In this document: one piece after another, positions 48,916 to 58,389 of the stretch
Position numbering within the stretch: the first letter of the stretch is position 1
Layout of the letters: each line of letters opens with the position of its first letter
DNA from: Hysterangium stoloniferum
Lineage: Eukaryota; Basidiomycota; Agaricomycetes; Hysterangiales; Hysterangiaceae
Direction: 5' to 3'
Assembly (NCBI GenBank): GCA_015178975.1
Contig: WHVD01000113.1
Location: 62,001 to 126,000, forward strand
Length of the DNA: 64,000 nucleotides
The notes under the pieces: model-generated
Seen by the model: only the letters and a program-made list of their open reading frames with translations
Databases searched by the model: none
Told to the model about the DNA's origin: nothing
Made by a program: the position numbers and the translations under genes

Positions 48916-49353
48916 CTACTTGACTCCCTTCTGACTCTCACTAGAGTACTCGATTGAATTGATAGTGGAAGAGTTCATGGGAGTTATTATATCGACAAAT
49001 AAAGACAGGATCATCTGGAGCATATGAGGATTGAATACCTTTTTGATGGAGGTAACAATGGTTTCTTTTGAGGTGTTTGAATAGGCTGGTTCAGGCTCAT
49101 GTATGATGTCTGAGCATGAAGAGAATCGAGATGTTACTTCTTCAAGTTCTATTAGGGAGTGAGGAGTCGGTTTCGAGTAGGAACTGAGGATTACTTTGGA
49201 GGATGATGCAGTGTTGAACATGATGGAGTTTTTGCACATCTGATTGATGAAACTGATTTGGCTGTGTAGAAGTTGTCTTGAGTGCCAAAGTATATATAGG
49301 AATTTGTGCTTGTAATGTGACTTGAAACTATAGCCATATAGGTTACTTTCCAA
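48916..49353 (-). other. Unsupported ORF, 145 codons
   Basis: An AT-rich minus-strand ORF with Ser/Thr/Ile-rich composition (SLIELEEVTSRFSSCSD, IKKVFNPHMLQMILSL). It lies head-to-head with the plus-strand ORF at 49376. No motif, no splice evidence; could be chance. Confidence 0.25.
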
Positions 49354-49375
49354 TTGAAAACTCTACACCAGAGCA

Positions 49376-49792
49376 TTGGAAAATAAACCTAGCACACAGG
49401 AGATGTGTGATCTTCATGATGAGAATCTTCTGCAGGAGAATGTAAATGTCATGCTTCAAATTGCCATAGAATTATTGAAAGTATGGGAAGTGATGGTCAA
49501 TAATCAGATCCAGGGTTTTAGGGCAATGGATCAAAAATTCTGGAGACAGAATGAGATCTTGGAAAAGGTGATGGTCAGTATTGGTGTTATGGCAGTGACT
49601 GAAAAATATACATGGGAAGAGCTGGGAGGAGAAGGTTCCAGGTTGGAAAATGGAGTCATCATGGAGCTTGAGGAAAGGATGGAGTTTCAGAGGAGGCCAG
49701 AAAATAATGATGAGGTTCAGGAGGAGATGAAAGTTGTAGCTGAGGACCCAAAATTCAGAGAAGTGGAGACTTTGAAGGAAATTTTAAATTAA
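49376..49792 (+). CDS. Unrecognised ORF, 138 codons, Glu-rich
   Basis: The predicted protein is acidic and helical (QEMCDLHDENLLQENVNVML, FRAMDQKFWRQNEILEKVMV, EEMKVVAEDPKFREVETLK), with Glu/Lys/Met bias and no stops in an AT-rich context. It is followed 160 bp later by minus-strand Ty3 debris. A gag-like or small coiled-coil protein is possible; I do not recognise it. Start ATG chosen as the first in frame. Confidence 0.35.
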   Translation: MENKPSTQEMCDLHDENLLQENVNVMLQIAIELLKVWEVMVNNQIQGFRAMDQKFWRQNEILEKVMVSIGVMAVTEKYTWEELGGEGSRLENGVIMELEERMEFQRRPENNDEVQEEMKVVAEDPKFREVETLKEILN

Positions 49793-49949
49793 TTGAATAA
49801 TCTTGACTTGCAAAAGTATTGGCATGAACTTGTAAGATTCTGTAAGAGAAAAAATGAGCCAGATGGTGGAAAATGTCAGAATGTTGGAAGTTGAAGTGAT
49901 GATAAAAGTCCAGGTTTACTAAGGTAAGGATTAATTGTCAATCTTGGAA

Positions 49950-50185
49950 TCTAAAATCTTGGAAACTTCAAATTTGGGTTCTCCATCAATAATGACTGGA
50001 GGAGGCCGAGGTTGAATACATTCTAAGATAGTGTTAGGAACACAAGTTTCCAACATGGAAATGTGGAAAACAGGGTGGACTGCTTCCATATTATCAGGAA
50101 GTCAGAGAGTTGAAGAAAGTGAGCCAGCTTGTGATATAATCTCGAAAGGGCCAAGGAAACCTTTTGCAAGTTTTTTTCAGGGCCA
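49950..50185 (-). mobile_element. Ty3 fragment: integrase C-terminus and chromodomain start
   Basis: Homologous to 30630-30850 of the large element, same strand. On the minus strand it gives the block after the GPY/F module (HPVFHVSMLE-like, now mutated) and the start of the chromodomain (EPEFEVSKILDSK-like). Shared runs include CAATAATGACT and GATAGTGTTAG. Both ends are broken. Confidence 0.75.
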
Positions 50186-50740
50186 GGTGCTGTGAGGGGT
50201 ACCCCTCTCTAGGAAATTTAGTGGTTTCATTGTATTATATTTCCCATATTTTCATTTATATTAGTTTGTATTAATTCAAAGATCTATGTACACCTGTGTG
50301 TACATAGACTCTTGTGGAACATAGTGTACACTAGTGGGCATAACTTGGAATTTAGACACTTTTACCCCATAACCACAACTTGCCCAAGACACCCTTTTGA
50401 AGTGTCCTGCAAGTCATGATTGGGATATTGTCTCAGCCATCTCAAATGGCTACAAGTTAAACTTTGCATATTACTCTTAGCTTCATACTTACAGTTGAAG
50501 GTCAGATCTCACCACTCCAACTCACTCATAGCTACCAACATCTCCTTGCACCTTTCAATTCTTTCTTGTGCACCACCCTTACCTTTATCCCATTTCATTG
50601 GACTTATTCAGTCTGAAATTGTACTGTAAAGGTCAATTCCTATTTCCCATCTTAATGGCCTCCAGCTGCCTTACAGTTGCTTATGGCAACAAATCCCCTT
50701 TTTTACCTGTATTGTACTTTGATAGTCAATACAGTGTTAT
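50186..50740. other. No gene recognised
   Basis: AT-rich spacer with a small palindromic motif ACACCTGTGTGTACATAG near 50290. No supported coding sequence. Confidence 0.45.
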
Positions 50741-51614
50741 TGTTAGGGCAACACTAACAAGGATACCAACACACAAAAAGAAGCAAGAGAGTGTTAGAAT
50801 TCAAGACCCATATTATTAGGGAGTCATGCATAAGTATAACAGACTAGATGACATAGTAACAGATTCTTAGTATTTATACAAAGTGACACAGCCCTACATC
50901 CCTGTGTCCACAAGTTCCGGAGAGTCATTCTAGAAATAGACACTGTTGTTCATAATGCTTTCCAACAGAGAGAGGGCAAAATAAGAAGTAGGAAAATGGA
51001 AGTTCTAATGACTTAAGAATATCACACTTGTATTTAGTGGAAATCCTAAGAGATTGAAACTGGGGTGTAACTATGTACATCTTAGGATATTTCTACTAAA
51101 GGGAGAACTAAATAAAGTTCTTATTGAAGGTTTAAACCTTAGAAGAGAAGTAAAATAAAGTTAAGTTTTACATTTGACATGTGTATGTCATGTGATTTCA
51201 TTGTGTGGCCACAAACAATCTTTCAAACCACATCATGTGGCATCACACACACTGTAAGGTTCAGCTTTAAAGATAGTGTAATCCTTCAGTTTGAGCTTCT
51301 TACGAAGAGGAACGAACAGAGTAGGAATAGGCTCCAATTCAAAATAACTACTGTAGCTAATGGGTGGCTTCCCTATTTATGCTAGCATTCGTAGACTAAA
51401 CCCCCTAACGACAGATAATAGAAATGAAACAGTGTAATGATCGGAAAATTATCTACCCTCTCTTTACCCCCTGAGACAACGGCAGTAGACCACTCCGTGC
51501 CAAGTCCACCACCAGGTCCACTCCCGTTACACACACACACTGTGACATGTGACATATGACAAATAAACAAAACAAAACAACAATAAAATAAAATAAAATA
51601 TATGAGCCCTGACA
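50741..51614 (-). repeat. LTR of a chromovirus remnant (3' LTR)
   Basis: 874 bp bounded by TGTTAGGGC at the left and GCCCTGACA at the right, a 9-bp near-perfect inverted pair. In element sense (minus) it follows directly on a polypurine tract (complement of ATCACCCCCTCAA at 51615-51627) and the chromodomain at 51640-51930, as a 3' LTR should. It contains an ATAAA/ATTTT microsatellite at 51577-51600. No 5' counterpart is complete in the window. Confidence 0.8.
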
Positions 51615-51639
51615 TCACCCCCTCAAGGCACATTGCCCT

Positions 51640-51930
51640 CAATATGCTTGCCAGAGGTCCAGGTGGTTCCAGATGGGAGAATAGTCTCTGTGAGGTTTAT
51701 GTAACATTCTGAAGGAGAGTCTGGTGAATGTCAAGGCAGAGATCCTTTGGGGTGCAAAGGGATGTTGGTTATAGAAGTATCTACTATTTTTTTAGAACCT
51801 TTGAGATTATCAGCAGATTCCCATGTACTTTCTTCTTGAGGGTATCCCTTCCATTTTACCAAATGATGTAAATTTCCCTTATCAATCTACTGTCCTTGAT
51901 ATATTCAACCTCCCATTCAGGGTTTTTGTC
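51640..51930 (-). pseudogene. Chromodomain of a Ty3 chromovirus
   Basis: The minus strand reads EWEVEYIKDSRLIR, then, after a one-base frame change, FGKMEG and the PSRRKYMG-like block, corresponding to the chromodomain pattern E.EVE.I.DSR......YLVKWKGYP..E.TWE. A Thr/Ser/Pro-rich tail runs to the polypurine tract. This is the C-terminus of the integrase of a chromovirus distinct from the one at 28.9-36.4 kb. The rest of that element is absent. Confidence 0.7.
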
Positions 51931-51985
51931 AGGGGCTCATACATTTTATTTTATTTTATTTTATTTTTGTTTTGTTTATTTGTCA
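51927..51985 (+). repeat. LTR start in inverted orientation
   Basis: TGTCAGGGGCTCATACATTT and the following ATTTT repeats to GTTTATTTGTCA are the inverted copy of 51567-51614. The similarity ends at about 51985. It sits immediately upstream of the chromodomain remnant, so an LTR start lies on both sides of it facing opposite ways. Confidence 0.75.
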
Positions 51986-52293
51986 CCCTGGCGCAATTGG
52001 ACCAGTCTTGAGTTACAAGACCAAAATTATGAAGAAGGAACTTTGCACATGTGAATGAACCGTTGCTATTTCGTAAGTAGGACTAGTGTACTATTTAACT
52101 AATAATTTGAAATTAAGTAAGATGAAGAGAGGAACTAATATTTGAAATGTTACAAGTAATGGCATGGAAGATGAGATGAGACTGTATGTGCCAAGCTATG
52201 CGACCCTTCAAATCCTCATTCAGGATGGTTGCGTCTAGATGGACCAGCCTGCTTACAATCACAAACTTGAATATTGTCAATATTGTGCCAGGA

Positions 52294-52711
52294 CTCACCG
52301 GGAATTGATATATGTCCCTCCTACCCCCACAATTTTTATTGTGACACTTCAGACAATTGTTGTTGGTCGCTTCCTTCACCTTTTGACCACTTTCAGTTTC
52401 TACTCCAGATGTTGATCTCTCCTCTACGATCACAGGTGGACCATCGCTTCCTGAACTGCCGCCTTAGGTTCATCTACTTGCATGAGGGTTAAGGACTCAC
52501 CTGCATCTCCGGGCATTGATATATGTCCACCTACCATCGCAATTTTTATTGTGACACTTCAGACAATTGTTGTCGGTCGTTTCCTTCCCCTTTGACCACT
52601 TTCAGTGTCTACTCCAGATGTTGACCTCTCCTCTACGATTACAGGTGGACCATCGCCTCCTGCACTGCCCCCCTGGGGTTCATCTTCTTTAATGAGGGTT
52701 AAAGAGGGAGA
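52294..52711 (-). repeat. Tandem duplication, ~210-bp unit, with coding texture
   Basis: Two adjacent copies (about 52294-52495 and 52513-52711) share CACTTCAGACAATTGTTGT and CTCCTCTACGAT. On the minus strand both encode DEPQGGSAGG-like and PPVIVEERSTSGV segments, then differ by frame (ESGQKVKEATNNN in one, SGQRGRKRPTTIV in the other). One copy adds CLKCHNKNCGGRRDIYQF. The parent gene is unknown. Confidence 0.7.
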
Positions 52712-52987
52712 AATATAGGATCACAACGACCACGACGTACCATATTTCCCAAGTAGAGCCTTGTGAGGTATCAGCTTTATCTCATAATATTCTCTTAATT
52801 TTCTTTGAATTATTTAATATTTTCTCGAATTTCTATTGTATTTTTATTATGTTTATTGTGAAAAATAGGCCTTATTCCTTTTAACTTCGCATAAATAATA
52901 GCATATATGAACTCATATTATGCTATTATATCTTAGTTAATTTATTGTAATTTTTAACTAATTATTTATATTTTATTTACTTAGTTA

Positions 52988-53269
52988 TTACCTTTCGGCA
53001 CCTTGTGCAGCTAGTTTGCGCATTTTTGGAGTCATGTGACGTATTACATAAGCCTCCAGTGTCGGGATGTCACAAAGGTCACGAATGTGACTACCCGAGT
53101 CACACAAGTCACGAATGTGACTACCCGAGTCACACAAGTCACGAACGTGACTACCCGAGTCATTATTAGGTTCCGCCGACTCATCGTTTGCTCCCGTCCC
53201 GGGACCGCGGCCTTGAACCTTCATGTTCAAGCCAAAGCTTAGAACCCTTGTCTCAGAGAGGGGAATCAC
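52988..53269 (-). other. ORF with three 10-residue repeats
   Basis: The minus-strand ORF reads MKVQGRGPGTGANDESAEPN, then three tandem decapeptides of type SGSHIRDLCD (one with V for I), then IPTLEAYVIRHMTPKMRKLA. The DNA unit is 30 bp (53078-53165), so expansion preserves frame. It could be the N-terminal part of a retroelement gag; not recognised. Confidence 0.4.
53078..53165. repeat. 30-bp tandem repeat, three units
   Basis: The unit GTCACGAATGTGACTACCCG plus AGTCACACAA is repeated, with one substitution in the third unit. Each unit contains the near-palindrome GTCACGAATGTGAC. Confidence 0.9.
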
Positions 53270-53270
53270 A

Positions 53271-54040
53271 TGTTAAACAAAGGGTAAATAATGAGTAGAA
53301 TATGAGGTCATTATGATCTCACTAATGACCTCATAAACTAAATAGTTAGCTAATCATTGAGTTAGCAAAATGTATATAAGGAGGGCCAAGTTTCCAATAA
53401 AACCAATCTATATCTCACATTTTACTGCACAGCTCAGAAGCTTATCTAATCATCCTAAGGACAATAATAGCCTTAGTCTGATACACTCACTGCAAGCACC
53501 TACACTTGCAGCATCTTGAATCTTTGTCAGCAACTCTTGAACTTAGCTAATCATCTAAGTTCCCCAGCCTCACAGCTACCCTTTAGGCTTATTAATTAGA
53601 TAATAAACCTAATAAGTATCTAAGTATCCTTACTGAAATCCCTGCCAATACTAGATTACTCAAGGCCCAGCCCTAAGTTTATTGAATTAATCAAGTACAA
53701 GCACTCAGATAATCCAATACAATTTATTTTCTCTATTAATAAATTATTTAACACCTTGTTAAATAACTATTAATAGTTACAAATAAGCATACAAGAATCC
53801 GAAGCTCTTATATCAAGTCTCTGCCAAGTTACTGCGCATATATTCAGCTTCCAGCCCTTATTCTCAAGGAATAGTTCTTGTATTTGCTAAAAGAGTCATA
53901 CACAGTTCTATTGAACCTTTCAATAATCAAAATAAGCATTGATTTGAGTTGTTTAAGCTTCATAGCGCAGCTCATTAATCTATCAGTATTTACATTACTG
54001 GACCTTTGCTTGTTTTATTGTTGAAGCTCTGTGACACTAT
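53271..54040. other. AT-rich LTR-like region, borders unclear
   Basis: Begins TGTTAAACAAAGGG, has a good TATA region (TGTATATAAGGAGGGCC at 53370) and then a long AT-rich leader with repeated TTATTAAT/TAATAAAT motifs. This resembles a retroelement LTR or promoter region on the plus strand, but no CA end or duplication was found. No gene recognised. Confidence 0.3.
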
Positions 54041-54167
54041 AGCATATATTGAGCTATCTAAGAGAATCCCCTGAATACATTACAAGCCTCAAGCGTTGTA
54101 GCAGTTTCAGGAACATTTCGATCGCTACTTTCCAGCCAGGTTACTGGCTTGTTACCAATATGGTTAG

Positions 54168-54959
54168 TCACCACCATGGTGCGAAACACACCTGTAGCAA
54201 CATTGAGTGTGATAATATTTGGCCAGCAGGAATACGCTTACCGTGTTCCACAAGACTTGTGAGAACGTAAAGCTGGGGTTCCCGCAGGAAGGGTTCTATA
54301 AGATCGATGGTATCGCCAGCCGTCAATGTGTTGCTTCGTAATACGTCTACGGCCAATAAATAAGTAGACTTACATAATTGATAAAGTTGTGCATCACCAT
54401 ATTCACGTTCCTGCCGGGTGTTGAGTGGAGGCCACCAGTAGGCTAAATCTACGCCAATCGACCACAACGGTTTACTTGGATTCATCAGGTGTAATTCAGT
54501 TCTGAGGAATTCGAAAGACATACTGCAAGAACGTTTTGATTAGCGAAACTCTGTGATCCTTAATAGCACCGAAAATGAGCAAAGCCAAATGTTGACTATC
54601 ACTCAAGACAGTTTCCAGTGTGGTCGGATGCCATTGTCGGAAGTTCGCTTTCGCGTGGTCAGATGGATATTATCGGACATGTGATTAACATACACTCTAC
54701 TAGGAGCGCCTTGAAAAATTCTTGGAACTCACCCTGAGCTCATAAATCTGTCGATAAACATAAGAACATACCGTATCCCCAGATTGATTTGAGGCCCCGT
54801 CAATGCAGACAACTAAATTCCTCCCTTGTACATCGGGTGGTTGAGCTTTGCATTCGCATCCGTCTTCTCTCGGACCTTGACTACATGAACTACTTGATAA
54901 AAGCTTGAAATCAATGGCTGAGGCCGACAGAATTATACTCACCTTAGGTTGCTGTCCAT
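54168..54959 (-). pseudogene. DUF2235 gene, copy A: catalytic core deleted
   Basis: Exon 1 (54943-54959) encodes MDSNL, joined by a 43-bp intron to an exon with SCSQGPREDGCECKAQPPDV and the DUF2235 start LVVCIDGASNQSGD (the first Asp motif, in place of the usual DGT). The donor GTATG follows, then about 30 bp of intron run straight into the 3' flank of the C-terminal region (54.7 kb). Copy B shows that some 2 kb with eight exons are missing, including GFSRGA and GTHSD. The C-terminal segment (54540-54168: GVDLAYWWPPLNTRQEREYG, STYLLAVDVLRSNTLTAGDT) is a conserved domain I cannot name. DUF2235 proteins are alpha/beta-hydrolase-like, related to bacterial Tle1 phospholipases; fungal roles are unknown. 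Confidence 0.85.
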
Positions 54960-55169
54960 TGTTCTGGAGATACGGTGGGAGTCGTTATGAGAGGGGAAGG
55001 GAGTTATGCAGTGATGAAGAGCAGGATGTCGTTCTGGAAGGGGAAGGAAATTGGCAGTAGTGACGAACTGGATATAGGTCTAGAGGGGGGAGAGAAATTA
55101 GACAGAATGTCCTGGTTCGACTAGATAGTGTGGGACATGCTTTATAGCCTTTTCCTTTGTGTGTTAGAT

Positions 55170-55520
55170 GCGGGGTGGAAATAATTGACCCGCGGGCCTC
55201 GGGAATCTGGCTGGCCAGTCATTCAGAATACCCAAGAAGAAAAGAATATCTTTGATTCTGATGAATGGGAAATATTCAAGAATCTGTCTGGCCGGTCTTG
55301 GAGGATAATTTCTAAGAAATGAAAAGAAATGAAAAGAAGCAGAAACAAGTTTTCAGTTAATCCACCTTAAGACCATCTTGGCCGTCAGAAGTCCGCGAGA
55401 CACTGGCTGGCCGGTCTTTCAGGATAACCAAGAAGAAAAAAACTTTGTATTTATTTGTGTAAATTGTTTGACGCATTTCACTGAACGTCAAATAATGTAT
55501 TTGCTCACCAGTAAACCTTA
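55170..55520. repeat. 5' flank of the DUF2235 duplication, copy A
   Basis: Matches 61450-61745 in the same orientation: shared GGGCCTCGGGAATCT/GGGTCTCGGGAATCT and GCGAGACACTGGCTGGCCG. It contains a diverged internal repeat (GGCTGGCCGGTC..TCAGGATAA) three times. The direct repetition shows that the tandem duplication included upstream sequence. Confidence 0.85.
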
Positions 55521-55762
55521 AAGGACTTTCCAGACAAAAAGGGTATAGCAATGAACAAAGCAGGAGTCGCTGCAGACCGGATACATGTGGCAGGGCGGAA
55601 GCAAATGACTGAAAAGGATAAATGGATCAATATATACATATTGAGAATTAGGGACTCACAAAAATCATGAACGAGGGTCCTGACCCCTGTTGATAATTTT
55701 TTGTTTAGGACGAATTGAAAGGTGACGTGACAGCTTCCCTGTCGTCGCTTAACCATCGACAT
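55517..55762 (-). pseudogene. Possible patatin-like phospholipase fragment
   Basis: Two exons on the minus strand, 55660-55762 and 55517-55608, join in frame through a 51-bp GT-AG intron (GTGAGT...TTTCAG). The product starts MSMVKRRQGSCHVTFQFVLN, then VRTLVHDFFICFRPATCIRS and AATPALFIAIPFLSGKSFK, ending at a donor-like site. The pattern (CxIxxAArAtSAAPtFF.P....KSF.DGG) near the catalytic Asp of patatin-like lipases is recognisable but weak, and the DGG itself is not present. Patatin domains are common N-terminal effectors of fungal NLRs. No Ser elbow (GxSxG) is visible. Confidence 0.35.
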
Positions 55763-55831
55763 ACCGGCAGTATCACTTAGAGCTGAGAATTCAGAATTCT
55801 AGGGCTACGGAGAGCCATCCATTACTTCAGC

Positions 55832-56034
55832 GGTAATGCATATTTATCCTGATATATTATGCACCCCACCGTGTCCATCTCATCCCCGCACATCGATTGG
55901 CCCTATTTTCGTTTAGAAGGCTAAGAAGTTATCATATTTTGCGTAGAAGTGCTATTGCGCTCAAGTTCTCGACGGATCAGGTAAAGGTAATAGATCACGA
56001 GAACAACGTACCTTTGAGAAATAAACATATTTGC
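55832..56034 (+). repeat. ~200-bp inverted repeat bracketing the DUF2235 region, left
   Basis: Reverse complement of 62618-62822. Shared (in this orientation): TATCCTGATATATTATGCAC, TGCGCTCAAGTTCTCGACGG and GAGAACAACGTACC. About 6.6 kb lie between the arms. Confidence 0.85.
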
Positions 56035-56256
56035 CCAATAATCTAGCAGGAAAAAAAAGCTGTCTAGGAAGTGGTGCGAGATCAAAATGTTCGACCTTAT
56101 GCGATGTACTGCCACCACAACGAGAATTTTTCTCCATTTCCTTAGCTAGTGCATCGCACACCCAGAAATAGTTTGATGATATTAATGAGGTTGAAACAAT
56201 ATTGACATAGCTCTCGTGTCTCCTTGTCAAGGTTCTTAAACTCAGCCGTTGTAGTA

Positions 56257-57290
56257 TCAGGTGCTCTTTGAGGTAGCCGAGTGTATCAAGATTACCATTT
56301 TTGTTGTCAGACGTTGAGAGGAAAAGGCATTGAAAAAAAAGAAACACCTTGCTGTAGTTGCCTTTGACTGTTCCGTCATTGTTCCCTTCTGGGGTTTGGT
56401 CGTTTTTGAATCAGTAGGTGCAGTTAAGAAGATAGTTTCATATGGGGTTTCATTGGTAGGAGCAGGGATCGTCAGGTTCATGCTAGCAGAAATGAAACTA
56501 AGGAGGTATTGGCTATTCGCCATTGTCTTCGATGTCACTTCTATGGTGGCATCTTTGCCATTGGTGATGTAGGGTTTCATGTATGCTAGAAGGGTTGGAC
56601 CGGCATGCTGGACATTGAGTTCTTGCAATCGCGGCAGCTTGAAATCCAGGACATACTGTAGCTGGCCATAGAACACTTGACGGATCTCTGCTGGTTCGTA
56701 GGCGTCGCGGCCGCGATTTTTTACTAAGAGTTCATGTGTCAGTAGATATGAAACATATAAGAGTATAAATGATGACTGACTTGTACAAAAAATGAATCAC
56801 GAATCTTCGAGGATTGGGCCAACGTCACAGGACTGCTAGATCGGATTCAGAATGTATTCTTTACCTGAATAAACATTGGATACTGAGGGTGAACTCTTTG
56901 TACTTTTTCTCAAACTGCATTTGAGCACCCTCCACTGCGTCTGTTGATGGATGATTCTATACAACTGAATACCGAGCTTTAATCTGAGCTAACTGAGCTA
57001 ACTGAGCTGACAGTGTAGCATAAGGATAGAGGCACCAGGTGATTCGTGCACTGAGCATCCCGCAGAAATGCTCCATAGGGAGGCCCATGCAGTACAACGT
57101 GCAGCAATGCATGCACGTTGAATGTGCAATCAGGGAGATGATCTTCCTCATACTTGTAATACCATCTGGAAAAGATCTATTAGTTACACTCTGGCCAGAA
57201 TTAAATATAGCGCTCATACCGCGCAACCCATTAATAATAATGTTTTCTTCAAGATCGTCCAGCTCTTCAGTAGTGATTGATAAGTGGATT
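56257..57290 (-). pseudogene. KDZ/Plavaka-type transposase C-terminal fragment
   Basis: Three minus-strand segments belong together. First LPMEHFCGMLSARI and LYPYATLSAQLAQLAQIKAR (57226-56957), matching the pattern PMErfCGmL..ai.sR..Pya.L......laQl.qIk..Y of agaricomycete transposon-encoded proteins. Then an exon with GAQMQFEKKYKEFTLSIQ near 56900. Then NRGRDAYEPAEIRQVFYGQL, QYVLDFKLP and a long Ser/Thr-rich tail (56725-56340). Candidate introns separate them. The catalytic part (DDE) of the transposase is absent. The family attribution is by remembered consensus. Confidence 0.5.
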
Positions 57291-57559
57291 GATTGTCTTC
57301 TTGATGATGATCACCAGGAGAAGAAAATGTTTATAGTATTTTGGTTTCGGGAAGCGATGCTGGAGGAGTAGGAAGATCGATTACCCAAAAGACCAATATT
57401 CAACCTTATAGCTTGCCTAGGTGATATCGGGCATTTCTCCAACAAATTGTGAGGCAAGGGTGTGGTAAGAGGTGGCCGCTTCGACCCCAACTTGAATCCA
57501 AATGTGGGGGGCAATTCGGCTTGATGTGTCACAAATAGTTCATTAAACTGAAAGAAACA

Positions 57560-58060
57560 GCCACAGTCCTCGTACCCCCCCGTGGGCCGAATCTCACGTG
57601 GATCTCCCGCCTTGGTAAATTTTGACCAAACTGGCTTACCGTCACAGTCTTTGCTTCACAGAGCTTAACCCTTTGCTGCAAAAGAACCCAACGATCCCCT
57701 GCGTTATGATACTCAGTCTCCTTTGCTACCGATAACGTGCGTAAGAGCTAGAAATCTCATCGATCAACCCAATACTCTATGAGCGGAGCAGCGTTTGCCT
57801 TTTAGATGAAAGAACTGGTATACGCCTTCATCAATAGTGTTTCCCGTTTCACCCCGGGAGACTTACTTTCCTTCAAGGACTCCGGCGATCATTTGTTGCA
57901 ATTGTAAAACTATACTGTTGTAGTCTCCATCCTTATTCAATGGGAACTTTACCATCTCAATATGAGTCTTGTGAACACCAATAAATGCAGCGTCCACAGC
58001 CCCAGGGACTATCGTTGAGGAAGTTGGGACATGCTAGCAGGAGCCAACTAAACTATACAC
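57560..58060 (-). pseudogene. NLR-type hydrolase end plus helical segment
   Basis: At 58020-57870 the minus strand reads STIVPGAVDAAFIGVHKTHI, EMVKFPLNKDGDYNSIVLQL and QQMIAGVLEG. This is the last part of the alpha/beta-hydrolase domain of fungal NLR-type proteins (the SAxVPGA....GIHA.H..MVKF block). After a broken stretch, LLRTLSVAKETEYHNAG and WVLLQQRVKLCEAKTVT follow (57745-57640), matching the helical segment LELLRTLSVR and VKLCAAK at 22.3 kb. So the two NLR-like domains that appear separately at 19-22 kb are adjacent here. No NTPase follows. Confidence 0.5.
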
Positions 58061-58389
58061 CGCAAATAAATATAGGCAGGCAATGGACCAACTTCACTCG
58101 AGTATACAATTCATAGCAAGTAAATGCCGTATTTTCACATCCGAAAGCCACATAACTACAAGTGATGAAACATCGTTGGATAATGCCATCGTAAACTTTT
58201 CGCATTCATATAGTTCTAAGGGGTTTGTGTACAAAGTATGCATCTTCAAGAGTAGGTCGTTGGATTACGGAAAGCTTGAAAAAGTACATGGTTTGGTACA
58301 CATGGACATATAGGTGCACCAACCCCTTCAACTCCCTCATATTCCCACATTCCCCCCCTTTCAACCTCCTCGTTTTTACCAAAAACACT

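Noticed and set aside
53078..53165. CRISPR-like array
   Set aside because: The units are contiguous without unique spacers and the context is clearly eukaryotic.
54050..54270. Plus-strand ORF across the 3' end of DUF2235 copy A
   Set aside because: It overlaps the C-terminal exon of copy A on the other strand and has no conserved content.
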